Shown piece by piece: positions 48,807 to 58,079 of a stretch of 64,000 bases of DNA; the first letter of the stretch is position 1; each line of letters begins with the position of its first letter. A program made the position numbers and the translations under genes. Source of the stretch: Aurantiochytrium sp. KH105 (Eukaryota > Sar > Bigyra > Thraustochytrida > Thraustochytriidae); assembly GCA_003116975.1 (NCBI GenBank), contig BGKB01000058.1, forward strand, positions 124,001-188,000. The letters run 5' to 3'. The notes under the pieces are model-generated. The model did no database searches, was not told where the DNA came from, and saw only the letters and a program-made list of their open reading frames with translations.

Positions 48807-51800
48807 CTAGGTCATACTCCGTTTCAGTTCAGCTTGGCGCGCCTGCTTCCGCGCGTCAAGATCAAGCTTGGCGCGCCGCTGCATGTCGGCACCCATCCAG
48901 ACATTACGCTGGAGAAAAATCGGCGCTCCTGGTGGCGCAATGGCCTGACCCTCGCCATAGTCAGACTGCTGCGTCGTGACGCGCGTGACATCCTGCATTA
49001 CGCGCGAGGGTGGAAGTGCGCGTTTGACGCGCAAACTGACACGCCGTTCGTGCGCAGCTTGCTTCTCGCGCAACTCCTGCCAGTCGGCCTGGGCCTGCTT
49101 CACAAGGACACGCAATTGACGCGGAGGCAAAAGACCTCCGCGCAGATCGGCACGGAGGTTCTTGAGGCGACTGATATCCTGGCAGACCCGCTCGAGCTCG
49201 CTCTTGGCCTGACTCGACTTGGAAGACACGGCAGTCAGTGTGCCGCGGCAATTAGCCGCGCCGCAGAGACAGTGAAAGTGCAAATCGGAGCTCTGCTCAA
49301 AGGAGTAGTCGAAACTAAGCTCCTCGCCCGGCTCGATGCGGCGCTTGGCGATAATACCCACGCGCGTGACGCCGCGGACGTTCCACTTCTGCAGGGCGCA
49401 ATTCGGGTCGCACGAGTGATTGACAAAGCGAGCAATGTTACCCTTTTTCCGAGCGTCGATAATCTGCTCATTTCCCAGATCCAGCTGGAAGACGTGCGGC
49501 TCGTTCTTGGCCATCGCTTCTTCCATGCGCTTACGTGCCTCTGTCGCAGTAAGCACCTCGCCCACATACTCGACAATGAAATCGCCCTCATGCGCAGGCT
49601 CCGCCAGTTCGAGACCCCAGCCCCGCCCGGGTGTCTCGATTGGCTTCACCTTTTTGTTTTGGCCAAGCTGAAAGTGCTGATTGTTGCACGCGCGCGCCGT
49701 GCAATTAATGGGAATGTTCTTCGACCCGCGATCACCCTCGCGCACGCATTCAATGCGCAGCATGTGATTATCGCAATTGTCCCCGCACACATCCGTGCAC
49801 TTGCATGTCGACTCGAGGAGGTCCGTGTTGACGATGGGCTTGCACGGCGCCACGTAAAGATTGTGTTTCAAAGGGTTGTACTTTGGCATGCGCACCTTGC
49901 CACCGCTCTTGGTCTTGCCCTTCGCAGCTGCAGCTGCGGCAGCGGCGGCCGCCTGCTTGGCCTTGGCCTTGGCCTGTTTGGACAGACGAGCGCGCTTATT
50001 TGCCGGGCCTGCGCCCCGACCGCCCTTGCTCGACATTTCGTTGTGCCAATCCTGTAGCTCGGGCAGCCGCATTCGCGCAGTGAGCGGCGAGCTCATGTCC
50101 GTGTTCTTGTAAATATTCTGCAAATGACGGCACGGGTCAAACTTGGTCACGCCCGACCGCCGTCCCGTCTTTTGCGTCAAGAATACAGTATCCGAGGTCG
50201 CGCTGAGTGGCGCGTCGTACTCGCGCGCGCACGTGTTGCACACCAGTCCAAGCTCGTTTTGTAGGCCTCCGTGAGGAAGGCAGCGCTCATGGAAGGAGCT
50301 GTCGCACGTAATGCATGGCACGAGGTTACGCTGCCGCTTGAATGCAGCGTCCGATTCCGGGTTTCGGTCGTAGCACCCGCGGCAACAGTGTCGCGGACAA
50401 ATCATCCCATTCGGCAGAGAGGAGCCGGCGAGGTTGCGTCCATCTTCATCGGCCTTGTAAGGCTTTCCGTCGGGCCCGATCACCCTGCAGCGCGCGCCAA
50501 TCTCCCACACGCACGAAGGGTGGTAAAAGTGCGAACACCCTGCCATGCTGCACTTGACGGGGTTATCGTCATTTCCTTCTGCGTGTGGCTGATTTTCCTC
50601 GCGGACTTCCTCTGTTTCGGGGCGGAGGGCGAGCCCATTTGCTTCAGATTTCTCTTCCTTGGAACCATCCTCACCAGAAGACCTAGACACGCCGTTGGCA
50701 GTGCTCTCCGTTTTGGGACCATTACCGTTAGCAAGAGGCTGATCCTCCTCCATATCGTCCTTCTCCTCGTGGCCCTCTTCCTCCTCTGCGTCTTCCTCGT
50801 GGTTCTCGACCACGGTGCAATAAAAACAATCGTGCGAAGAGGTCCGGCACGTTTGGCATTCGAAAAAACCATGCGCCGAGGCCGCGGCAAGGCTTTCCCC
50901 CATAATGTCCTTGTAACACGGGGCATGAAACGCACGCCCACAGCCTAACTGGCACGTATGCAATTTCTCGTTGCTATCAAGATTACGCTCGTAGTATTTT
51001 TCGCCACAGACGCAGGTGAGGGGCGCCGGTACAGATGCGCGGCCATCAACGGTATTGTTGCTAACTTCGGCAGCGCGACGCCGAGACCGTCGCCCGCTCA
51101 CGATGTTGGTGAGGTCCACGGCCTGACTGATGCGACGTCCCCCACGGCGCCGCCGAACGCCCTCAATGGGCGTGGAGCCGTTCAAACCCCGGGTCCGGGC
51201 CCCGTATCCGCTGTCGTCGTCATCATCATCATCGTCATCATCATCGCCCTCGTCGTCGTCGCCCTCGCCATCTTTGTTTGCATCTTGTCTAGCCTGCTCA
51301 TCGAGGGCCTTTCGCTCAGCCATGGCCCGAAGACGCTCCTCGCGCCTCTCCTTGTTCTTTGCGCGGCGCCGAGATCCAAACTTGGCGCCACTCGTTTTGG
51401 TGGCGGGTGGCGCAAAAATCCCCTGTGCGCGCATCGCCTCGGGCTCGAGGTCTTCGCGGCGCACCTTGAGCCAGACACGGTACTTCTTGGCCCAGCCAAA
51501 AAAGTGAATATGCAACTTGAACTCGTCCGAGGGGGCGGCATCAAGAGGAATGCGGTCAATCTCTTTTTCTTTGCCATCCACGAGCGCCTTGATGGTCACA
51601 ATCTTGGACTCAAACCAGGACTTCCAGGTGCCCTGGTACACGTCGAGTTCAAGTTCTACCGAGAGGCCTTGGCGCGCAAAGGCGGCGTACCTTTCAACAA
51701 TTTCCTCTTCCGGGAGCTCATCTGCCTCTTCGTCGGCGTCGCTCTCTGCTTCATCCTCGGAGGGTGTCTTATTTTCGTCCTGCTGCGCGTCGAATTTGGC

Positions 51801-52343
51801 TCTGTCGCGATTAAGGCTCTCGAGGGCTGGTTCAATGTTCGTTTTCCAAATGTACCGGCGTGTTTCAATTGTGAGCAGTTCGTCGCGCTCAGCACGCCGT
51901 CTCCAGGTTTCCTGCATAATTTCCTCTTCGCTCTTGACAACTGCCTCGGAAGCCTCCATGTCATTTTCAATGCGGACGAGATTGTTCTGGATGTGCTGCT
52001 TATAGCCCCCTTGTGAGATGTAGGGATCACGTTTTTTGGGATGAGGCATGCGCAAGAGAAGTTCGTCACTCTTGTCATCATCATTGTTTCCCTTGCCGCC
52101 TTCTACCTTTGCGCTTTTGCGCCTGCCTTCCTCTTGTTTGGCTTGTGCCAGCGCCGTGCGCGCGGCAGCGCTCTGTCGTGCAGTACGTTTTTGCGGGCTC
52201 AGAGCTTGCGTGTTTTTGCGTTTGCGTCCGCGTTTCTTGGGCGCCTTATTTGTTGCGCTCTTTGGTCGGCCATTTTTAGCCGGCCCGCTGGTGTTGTTGA
52301 TTGTGCCGCTGGCTGCCCCGCGCTTGCCTGTTTGGCCTGCCAT
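48807..52343 (-). CDS. PHD-SET histone lysine methyltransferase, NSD/ASH1-like (1178 aa)
   Basis: The start is the ATG complementing 52341-52343. The N-terminus is basic (GRPKSATNKAPKKRGRKRKN, AT-hook-like). Residues about 228-310 resemble a Tudor-knot or chromo-barrel domain (LDVYQGTWKSWFESKIV, then HIHFFGWAKKYRVW). Cys/His clusters at about 444-495 and 594-711 look like PHD fingers (CGRAFHAPC, CSHFYHPSCVW, ICPRHCCRGC, CDSSFHERC). An AWS segment at about 843-895 (CKCTDVCGDNCDN) leads into a SET domain: GRGWGLELAE, EYVGEV, RFVNHSCDPNC at 972-982 and ELSFDY. A post-SET CLCGAANCRGTL follows. AWS-SET-postSET order is that of H3K36 methyltransferases (SETD2, NSD, ASH1L); PHD fingers favour the NSD/ASH1 side. 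It uses S-adenosylmethionine on nucleosomes in the nucleus. Catalytic residues look intact. Confidence 0.9.
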   Translation of the reverse strand: MAGQTGKRGAASGTINNTSGPAKNGRPKSATNKAPKKRGRKRKNTQALSPQKRTARQSAAARTALAQAKQEEGRRKSAKVEGGKGNNDDDKSDELLLRMPHPKKRDPYISQGGYKQHIQNNLVRIENDMEASEAVVKSEEEIMQETWRRRAERDELLTIETRRYIWKTNIEPALESLNRDRAKFDAQQDENKTPSEDEAESDADEEADELPEEEIVERYAAFARQGLSVELELDVYQGTWKSWFESKIVTIKALVDGKEKEIDRIPLDAAPSDEFKLHIHFFGWAKKYRVWLKVRREDLEPEAMRAQGIFAPPATKTSGAKFGSRRRAKNKERREERLRAMAERKALDEQARQDANKDGEGDDDEGDDDDDDDDDDDSGYGARTRGLNGSTPIEGVRRRRGGRRISQAVDLTNIVSGRRSRRRAAEVSNNTVDGRASVPAPLTCVCGEKYYERNLDSNEKLHTCQLGCGRAFHAPCYKDIMGESLAAASAHGFFECQTCRTSSHDCFYCTVVENHEEDAEEEEGHEEKDDMEEDQPLANGNGPKTESTANGVSRSSGEDGSKEEKSEANGLALRPETEEVREENQPHAEGNDDNPVKCSMAGCSHFYHPSCVWEIGARCRVIGPDGKPYKADEDGRNLAGSSLPNGMICPRHCCRGCYDRNPESDAAFKRQRNLVPCITCDSSFHERCLPHGGLQNELGLVCNTCAREYDAPLSATSDTVFLTQKTGRRSGVTKFDPCRHLQNIYKNTDMSSPLTARMRLPELQDWHNEMSSKGGRGAGPANKRARLSKQAKAKAKQAAAAAAAAAAKGKTKSGGKVRMPKYNPLKHNLYVAPCKPIVNTDLLESTCKCTDVCGDNCDNHMLRIECVREGDRGSKNIPINCTARACNNQHFQLGQNKKVKPIETPGRGWGLELAEPAHEGDFIVEYVGEVLTATEARKRMEEAMAKNEPHVFQLDLGNEQIIDARKKGNIARFVNHSCDPNCALQKWNVRGVTRVGIIAKRRIEPGEELSFDYSFEQSSDLHFHCLCGAANCRGTLTAVSSKSSQAKSELERVCQDISRLKNLRADLRGGLLPPRQLRVLVKQAQADWQELREKQAAHERRVSLRVKRALPPSRVMQDVTRVTTQQSDYGEGQAIAPPGAPIFLQRNVWMGADMQRRAKLDLDARKQARQAELKRSMT

Positions 52344-53021
52344 TTTTGGAGATCCACGTCACGTCCTTGGATACGCCACGCCAGTCTTGATGCAAATCTC
52401 CGCGGCTTGCCTTGCCTTGTGGCTTCTTGTGGCGCTGCGTCGCGTCCTCACGCACGTCCCGATGCGAACCTCCGTAGCTTTTCTTTGATCTTTGTGGTTT
52501 CGCAACGCGTCCTCGCGCACGCACGCAGGCTGCGCGCCTTGAGCTCGTACGTGCCGCCCTCCAAGCCGCAAGATAGGTAACACCAAGAGCTCACTCAGCA
52601 CAAAACCTCGCCTTCCGCCGGGCTTCGCGCTCGATCCCGCACGCGTCGGCGCGGCAACGCCGGACGCCTGCGCCCTCCCGCGCTGCGTTCGTCTCTCCCG
52701 CTGGACTCTCGCGCGGGAGAAGGGAAAGTAGTTCGCCAGTCTTCAAATGCCGCGCGAGATGGCGCCAAAGATGGTTGGATCCTCGCTGTGACGCCCCGAG
52801 GCGCCAAGCCGAGGTGGAGGAGCGCCCTGCGGCGCGGCCGGCGCGGACCGGGCGTTCTTCCCTCCTTCCTCGGGCCCTGCCTCGCGCCCCGCCCCGCCTC
52901 CCCGCCTCCCTCCCTGCCTCCCTCCCGCGCGTCGCCTCGCCGCGCCGCGCCGCGCTCGCTCGCCCGCCGCCGTTGCTTCTCTGCTGCCGCCCTTGCCCCG
53001 CGCGCCCGCCGCGCATTCCCG

Positions 53022-53075
53022 ACTTGCGCGCGCGCATTCCCCACTTGCGCGCGCGCCCATTCTCCACTTGCGAGG
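53022..53075. repeat. Tandem CTTGCGCGCGCGC unit
   Basis: Two near-exact copies of acttgcgcgcgcgcattccc, plus a partial third, lie in tandem with a period of about 22 bp. The alternating CG runs could adopt Z-DNA. Confidence 0.75.
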
Positions 53076-53143
53076 CGCCCCCGCGGCCCTCTTCTTTTGC
53101 CGCGCTTTCCGCAGCGAATTGAAATCCGCTCCCCGCGCGGACC

Positions 53144-53268
53144 AGGATATCCTGCAGTTCGCCCCGGCGCGGCTGACTCCCAGGATATCCTCGCCGAGGG
53201 GACGCCTCCGCGGCGTCCCGGTCCAGGGCGACCGCGGCGCGCGCGGCGGACTTGGAGCAGGATATCGA
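53144..53268. promoter_or_regulatory. Three AGGATATC elements upstream of the APH gene
   Basis: AGGATATCCT, a 10-bp palindrome, occurs at 53144-53153 and again at 53182-53191; a half-conserved copy, AGGATATCGA, is at 53259-53268. Spacing is 38 and 77 bp. They sit 230-360 bp upstream of the APH ATG in a GC-rich setting where AT-containing palindromes stand out. A transcription factor site is inferred, not known. Confidence 0.45.
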
Positions 53269-53499
53269 GCAGAAGTCCGACACCGGCCCCTGCACGGGGG
53301 GGGGGGCGAGGATGGGGCGCAGGCAGACATGCAGACTGGCAGCAAACCGCCTTCGCCAAGGACGCCCGCGTCGCGGAGTTGGAGGCCGAGCGCTTGTGCG
53401 AGAGAGAGAGAGAGAGCACGAGACGGACGGGCGGGCGGACGGACGGACGACCTCGCCGCGTGGAGAGGAGGTTGGTTTGGTTGATCTATCGGAGGGAGA

Positions 53500-55488
53500 A
53501 TGGCGAGCAACGAGGAAATCGCGGGGCAGGAGACGTACGAGGTGCCCGAATCGCTCAAGCTCGACCTCGATAAGCTCGACTCCTTCCTCAAGAAGGAGGT
53601 TGAGGGCTACGAGGGCCCCACGCAGGTGCGCAAGTTCGCGCTGGGCCAGTCGAACCCAACATATCTGATCAATGGTGTCTATGTCCTACGTAAACAGCCC
53701 CCGGGACAGCGGTCCAACAAAACCGCGCACCGCACGGATCGCGAGTACTGGGTGATGAAGTGCCTCGGGGACAACACCGATGTCCCTGTGCCGAAAATGT
53801 ACGCCTACTGCTCGGACGAGAGCGTGATCGGGTCCGAGTTCTATGTCATGGAGTTTGTCCGGGGCCGTATCTTCAAAAAGGCTTCGCTCGACGAAATGAC
53901 CCCGCAAGACCGCACCAAGGCCTACGAAAGCGCGATCGAGACGCTAGCTCGTATCCATTCGGTTGATTGGCGCAACGTCGGTCTTGAAGACTATGGCAAG
54001 TGCGGAGGCATGTATGACCGCCAGCTCTCGAGTCTCTCGTTTGTGAGCGAGCGCCAGGAAGCTGTCTCGGAAGAAGTGCCCCGCATCGCGGATCAAGCGT
54101 CGCTTGTGGCTCGCATGCGCAAGTACCTGCCGGACGACGAGGTCGGACTCTGCCACGGCGACTACAAATTCGACAACTTCATCCTACATGATACTGAGCC
54201 TCGTGTCATTGCGGTCCTTGACTGGGAGCTCTCCACCATTGGTCACCCGAGCTCAGACCTTGCCAACTTTACTGCGCTTTATGGAGCGCCCTGGATCCCG
54301 GACAAGGATCCCGCCACCTATGTCGGTGTCGACGGCATGCCCAATTTCGAGACGAGTGGTATTCCATCGATGGACACCATGTTGCGCACGTATGCCAAAC
54401 GCATGGGCCGCCCTTACCCGGACCCTTTCTGGCCCTTTTACCAGGCATTTCACAACTGGCGAGGCGCCATCATTTCGCAGGGCATTGCCGCGCGCAAGGC
54501 TGCTGGTCAAGCGAGCTCGAGCGTGGCTGGCGAATATGGTGCCATGACCATCTTTTTGTCCGGTCGCGCTCGGGAACTTCTCGATGAGCTCGAGCGCAGG
54601 GCCACGCCGCCGCCAAGCCCCGTGCTCGAGGGAAATGCGAAGCTCACCTACGCTGACGGCTTTTGCCACAAAGTCCCGGCAGGAATGGACGATTTCGTCG
54701 AGCTCGCGTCTGCGACGTTTTTCACGCCCAAGGGCGAGTCCGGCATTGTTCGTGTCGCAAACAAGGCTGGTCAGGGCCGCGCTGCTTGCGAGGTCTACCT
54801 TTTTGGCCCCGATGGCCGCGTCTCTGTGCGCAAGTCCTCGGAACTCAAGATCCTCACCAACAACGGCTGGGATTCAGACGGAGTGGCCATTCACGTGAAG
54901 CGTCCTTTTTACAAGGTCCGCATTTGCGCGCAGGGCGTCTTGGACGTCGAGCTGCTTGCTGTGAGCCCTTGCGTCACCGCCGCTGTACAAGAGGGCGCCA
55001 CGTCGGAGCAAGCAGCCGTTGTTACGGGCACCCTTGCCGGCACTCGCACCGCTGACGCTGACGGCCAGATCCTAGCCGTCCGCGCGCATGCCTGGGGCCT
55101 GGCCTCTTCCCTTGCCTCGGAGCGCAAGGCGCAAAACCTCTGTGGTCGTCTTGGTGCCTCGAACATTACCTTTTCTCTGCATCTTGATGCTTCTGGTTCA
55201 GGAACGGGCTCTCTCTTCCTTGATGCGAGCACTGCTGCGCCTATCAAGTCTGCAACCTTGTCGTCCTCGAACGCCCTGCATATCGAAACGGCTGCAGGTT
55301 CTTCGATCACTCTCGACCCCACAGGGTCTGCTTCTACCTTTGATGGACTTTTGGCATTACCGCTGTGCGTCAAGTCAGTTAAGCCCGCTGCTGGAGAAGC
55401 ATCGGTCCTCGGTGCCGTCAAATCTGGAGCCGCCGTGAACGCCATTCTCGTCCAAGAGCCATCCACGACGAACACCTCACGCATTTAG
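53500..55488 (+). CDS. APH-family phosphotransferase (ACAD10/11-type N-terminal domain) with novel C-terminus (662 aa)
   Basis: The frame starts at ATG 53500. Residues about 25-340 form an aminoglycoside phosphotransferase-like kinase fold of the kind fused to ACAD10/ACAD11: [21 protein letters not shown], the catalytic loop HGDYKFDN (H219, D221, N226) and [17 protein letters not shown] with the metal-binding D241. In human ACAD10/11 this domain phosphorylates 4-hydroxyacyl-CoA so that the ACAD domain can process it. Here no acyl-CoA dehydrogenase follows. Residues about 375-662 form a Ser/Ala-rich, beta-prone region with no family I recognise (e.g. [19 protein letters not shown]). No peroxisomal SKL ends the protein; it ends TSRI. 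A kinase acting on a hydroxyacyl-CoA is inferred. Plant and fungal ACAD-like proteins are alternatives. Confidence 0.85.
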   Translation: MASNEEIAGQETYEVPESLKLDLDKLDSFLKKEVEGYEGPTQVRKFALGQSNPTYLINGVYVLRKQPPGQRSNKTAHRTDREYWVMKCLGDNTDVPVPKMYAYCSDESVIGSEFYVMEFVRGRIFKKASLDEMTPQDRTKAYESAIETLARIHSVDWRNVGLEDYGKCGGMYDRQLSSLSFVSERQEAVSEEVPRIADQASLVARMRKYLPDDEVGLCHGDYKFDNFILHDTEPRVIAVLDWELSTIGHPSSDLANFTALYGAPWIPDKDPATYVGVDGMPNFETSGIPSMDTMLRTYAKRMGRPYPDPFWPFYQAFHNWRGAIISQGIAARKAAGQASSSVAGEYGAMTIFLSGRARELLDELERRATPPPSPVLEGNAKLTYADGFCHKVPAGMDDFVELASATFFTPKGESGIVRVANKAGQGRAACEVYLFGPDGRVSVRKSSELKILTNNGWDSDGVAIHVKRPFYKVRICAQGVLDVELLAVSPCVTAAVQEGATSEQAAVVTGTLAGTRTADADGQILAVRAHAWGLASSLASERKAQNLCGRLGASNITFSLHLDASGSGTGSLFLDASTAAPIKSATLSSSNALHIETAAGSSITLDPTGSASTFDGLLALPLCVKSVKPAAGEASVLGAVKSGAAVNAILVQEPSTTNTSRI

Positions 55489-56187
55489 ATCAACAAACTC
55501 ATTATCTATCTACACTTTGGTCAATCAGATCTTGCCTTAAACTTGTCTTCGGCAGCCTCACCCATCGATATGCCTATCAACCTTAGCTGACAGTGAGTGA
55601 GCTACTTGCAGTTGGTTTGTAGTTTTTGCATCTCGTTGATTTTTGACAAGTATGCATTGCTTGCATGCAGATTTCTGCACTTCACTCTCCATCATCTTTG
55701 TCGTCATGACGCAACTGCAGTACTCGAGAAAAACTCAGGCTAATCCTTTGCGTCGCTGTCGTTCGTAGATATTCATTCGTACTCGAGAAAAACTCAGGCT
55801 AATCCTTTGCGTTGCTGTCGTTCGTAGATATTCATTCGTACTCGAGAAAAACTCAGGCTAGTCCTTTGCGTTGCTGTCGTTCGTAGATATTCATTCGTAC
55901 TCGAGAAAAACTCAGGCTAATCCTTTGCGTTGCTGTCATTCGTAGATGTTCATCCGAAACAACAAAGGTTTTGTTGCCGCAGCCATGGCAGATGCTCTGG
56001 GCGACTCGTCACTCTCTCATTCACTCACTAATGCAAACCTGACCTAACCAGACCTGGCAGGGAAAACCCGTCCCTGTGACGCAAAGCCGCATCGACGCGC
56101 AACTCACGCGAGAGGCGAAGCGAAGTGCCCAGAGCGGCGGGCCGGTGGAGTTAAGGCGCTCGCGGAGAGCAGGCTGGTCGCCACGCG
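55489..56187. other. Intergenic region with a 59-bp minisatellite
   Basis: About 700 bases without a gene. Its main content is four 59-bp tandem units at 55720-55955. The remainder is ordinary mixed sequence, holding the 3' end of the APH gene and the ENT-like promoter. Confidence 0.65.
55720..55955. repeat. 59-bp tandem minisatellite, four copies
   Basis: Four head-to-tail 59-bp copies start at 55720, 55779, 55838 and 55897. Each opens gtactcgagaaaaactcagg and closes near tagatattcattc. Copies 1-3 differ by only one or two bases; copy 4 is slightly more diverged at its 3' end. Each carries a CTCGAG site. Confidence 0.95.
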
Positions 56188-57615
56188 ATGGACGCGGTTC
56201 ACGTTGTGGGCGTAGACGCCCTCGCGGCAGCTCTCGGCCTCGGGTTTGGGTCGTCCATTGGCCTCAATGCCGTGCTCTCGGCCGTCGGGTTCTTTTCCGT
56301 CCACTTTGGCAGGAGCTCCTTCATTTGGTTGACGTGCGCCTTGTATTTGCCCTCACTGCCTGCTGCGCTGGTTATTTTTGGGCTCAAATGGGTAAGCCAA
56401 AAGGACAATGTCACGAGTGCCGAAAGTCACAACGGTGTCGTCGATGCCCTGCAGGCGGGAGGGGAGTACGACGGCGCTATGAAGGATGTTGTCGGGCGGA
56501 GCAAAAAACTATGGAGCGATGCTTCGCTTGTCATGATAGCTTTTGTCGCTGAAGCGTTGGGCCTCCTGGTGATTCCTATCATTTATCAAAGTTTTGCCAG
56601 CCTCCTGCTCGTCTGCTTCGTCCTCGGCGTTTGTTCTACTGTCTCGTTGGAGTACGCTCTACAAATGATTCTGATGCTGTCTGCAAATGCCAGCGAGGAG
56701 AGCTGCTCAAAGCTCAAGGCAGCAGTCTTCTCCGGATACCAGGCTTCAAGTTTGCTCTGCCTCATTGCCAAGCTCATCTCTGGTTTGGATCCCATGTCTC
56801 ATGACAGCGTGGTTTCCGCCTTTTTCATCATGCTCGCTCTGATTGCGCTGAGCTTACTCTTGGCCGTCTTCTACTTCGCAAGATGCTGTGTAGCTCGACT
56901 TTCTGACTACGATGCTGTGCCTACTTCCATTCCTCTCGAGGACAACGAGGATTCACATTCTCCACTCATGCAGGGAGAGCCCGTTGAAAGCTTTGATGTC
57001 GACGATAGCGATACCTTCAGCCTCAACACAACCCCCACCACCACTACCACCATCACCACCGCAACTACCAGAACTGGAAGCCGAGCAGATTCTCGCTCAT
57101 CCTGGTATGAGGCTGCTCTTCTTACGCGAGAGTGCGCGCTGTCGCTTTTTTTTACCATCTTTGCTTCCATGCTCGTCTTTCCCTTTTATGCCTTTGTTCC
57201 TTCGAGCGAAGGTGGCGAGGCCGCCCAAGCGCGCCTTGCTTCTGTACTTTTTTATGCCAAGACCTTTTCCGACGCAGCGTCGAGGCCCGCGACAGTGGTC
57301 CTTCCGCAAATTATTTCCTCACGACAACAACTTCTGGGTATCAGTGCTTTGCGCTTTCTCGTGTCTCTCCCATTGTTCTTTGTTTACACTTTCGGACACG
57401 GGGTCATACCTTGCAACGACACCTTGCTCATCATCTACATTGTGCTCTTCTCCGCCTCTTCGGGCTATCTGAAAACGCTAAGTTTTCAGCTCTTACCGGA
57501 CGACAAGGGGCTTGCGCAACAAGTGGCGACGGTGATGAACATTGCATTTCAATGTAGCCTCTTCTCGCCGCTCATTCTTGCAGCTCTCGTGTGCGAGATC
57601 TTCAATTTGTATTGA
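56188..57615 (+). CDS. Polytopic membrane protein, probable equilibrative nucleoside transporter (ENT/SLC29)-like (475 aa)
   Basis: The ATG at 56188 opens a protein with about 10-11 hydrophobic segments and a large cytosolic loop at about 248-305 that is acidic with a Thr-rich run (TPTTTTTITTATT). The layout, two halves split by a hydrophilic loop, fits ENT proteins of about 450-480 residues with 11 membrane spans. The last part, FSASSGYLKTLSFQLLPDDKG followed by QQVATVMNIAFQCSLFSPLIL, aligns by eye with the ENT TM10-11 signature (SNGYLxxLxMxxAP). The N-terminal span lacks the typical PWN motif, so the assignment is tentative. ENTs carry nucleosides or bases down gradients. A generic MFS-like transporter is the alternative. 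Confidence 0.6.
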   Translation: MDAVHVVGVDALAAALGLGFGSSIGLNAVLSAVGFFSVHFGRSSFIWLTCALYLPSLPAALVIFGLKWVSQKDNVTSAESHNGVVDALQAGGEYDGAMKDVVGRSKKLWSDASLVMIAFVAEALGLLVIPIIYQSFASLLLVCFVLGVCSTVSLEYALQMILMLSANASEESCSKLKAAVFSGYQASSLLCLIAKLISGLDPMSHDSVVSAFFIMLALIALSLLLAVFYFARCCVARLSDYDAVPTSIPLEDNEDSHSPLMQGEPVESFDVDDSDTFSLNTTPTTTTTITTATTRTGSRADSRSSWYEAALLTRECALSLFFTIFASMLVFPFYAFVPSSEGGEAAQARLASVLFYAKTFSDAASRPATVVLPQIISSRQQLLGISALRFLVSLPLFFVYTFGHGVIPCNDTLLIIYIVLFSASSGYLKTLSFQLLPDDKGLAQQVATVMNIAFQCSLFSPLILAALVCEIFNLY

Positions 57616-57714
57616 CCGAATAAGCCACAAACGTGGTGACTCAACGTCGGACCAATTTGCCTGCGCACCTGTTTATTTTGCGTCGCATTTGCGACATTTG
57701 AACGAAACCTCTAC

Positions 57715-57720
57715 AATAAA
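57715..57720 (+). terminator. Candidate polyadenylation signal AATAAA
   Basis: AATAAA lies 100 bases after the stop of the ENT-like gene and is followed by an A run. It is plausible but unconfirmed. Confidence 0.4.
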
Positions 57721-57750
57721 AAAGCCCTGGATTGCTCTCTCTGTTCCTTT

Positions 57751-57768
57751 CTGTCTGTCTGTCTGTCT
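57751..57768. repeat. CTGT tetranucleotide run
   Basis: Four to five CTGT copies, continuing imperfectly to about 57778. Confidence 0.85.
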
Positions 57769-58079
57769 ATCAGTCTGTTGGCGCTTTTTCCTTTTCGGGT
57801 TGGAGGCACCTGGACAACCCCAATTTCCGCAACCCATTTTAGCGGCCGACCGTTGAGCAGCGTTGAAGACTCGGACCTGGACTCTGCCTCGAACTCTGCC
57901 ATTTCCAAGTCCAAGAAGTCTGCAGCGGCGTGCGCTCGGACGCTTGCGTCGGACGCTACGCGGCAAGCCTCCAAGCCAAACCGCAGCGTGAGGGGCACGG
58001 CCGCGTGGACCTTTGCTTGCAAGAGAGGAGGTAAACGCGCGTCGCGCAGGTCGTGGACAAAAGAAAGAAGAAGAAAACC

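Larger units (their letters stand above)
52344..53499. other. Divergent GC-rich promoter region
   Basis: About 1.16 kb between the SET gene and the APH gene. Overlapping Arg-rich frames on both strands are not credible genes. It contains a ttgCGCGCGCGC repeat (about 53022-53075), three AGGATATC elements (53144, 53182, 53259), a G9-type run at about 53297-53306 and a GA run at about 53400-53415. Confidence 0.6.
57616..58079. other. Intergenic region before the dynein gene
   Basis: About 460 bases holding the ENT 3' end (AATAAA at 57715-57720), a (CTGT)n run at 57751-57768 and the dynein leader. I see no gene. Confidence 0.6.

Noticed and set aside
52595-53591. Several minus-strand frames of 230-280 codons
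   Set aside because: They are Arg/Ala/Gly-rich and overlap each other in the divergent promoter region. One even runs into the antisense of the APH start.
55720-55955. Possible CRISPR array
   Set aside because: The 59-bp units are directly tandem without unique spacers, and the locus is eukaryotic.
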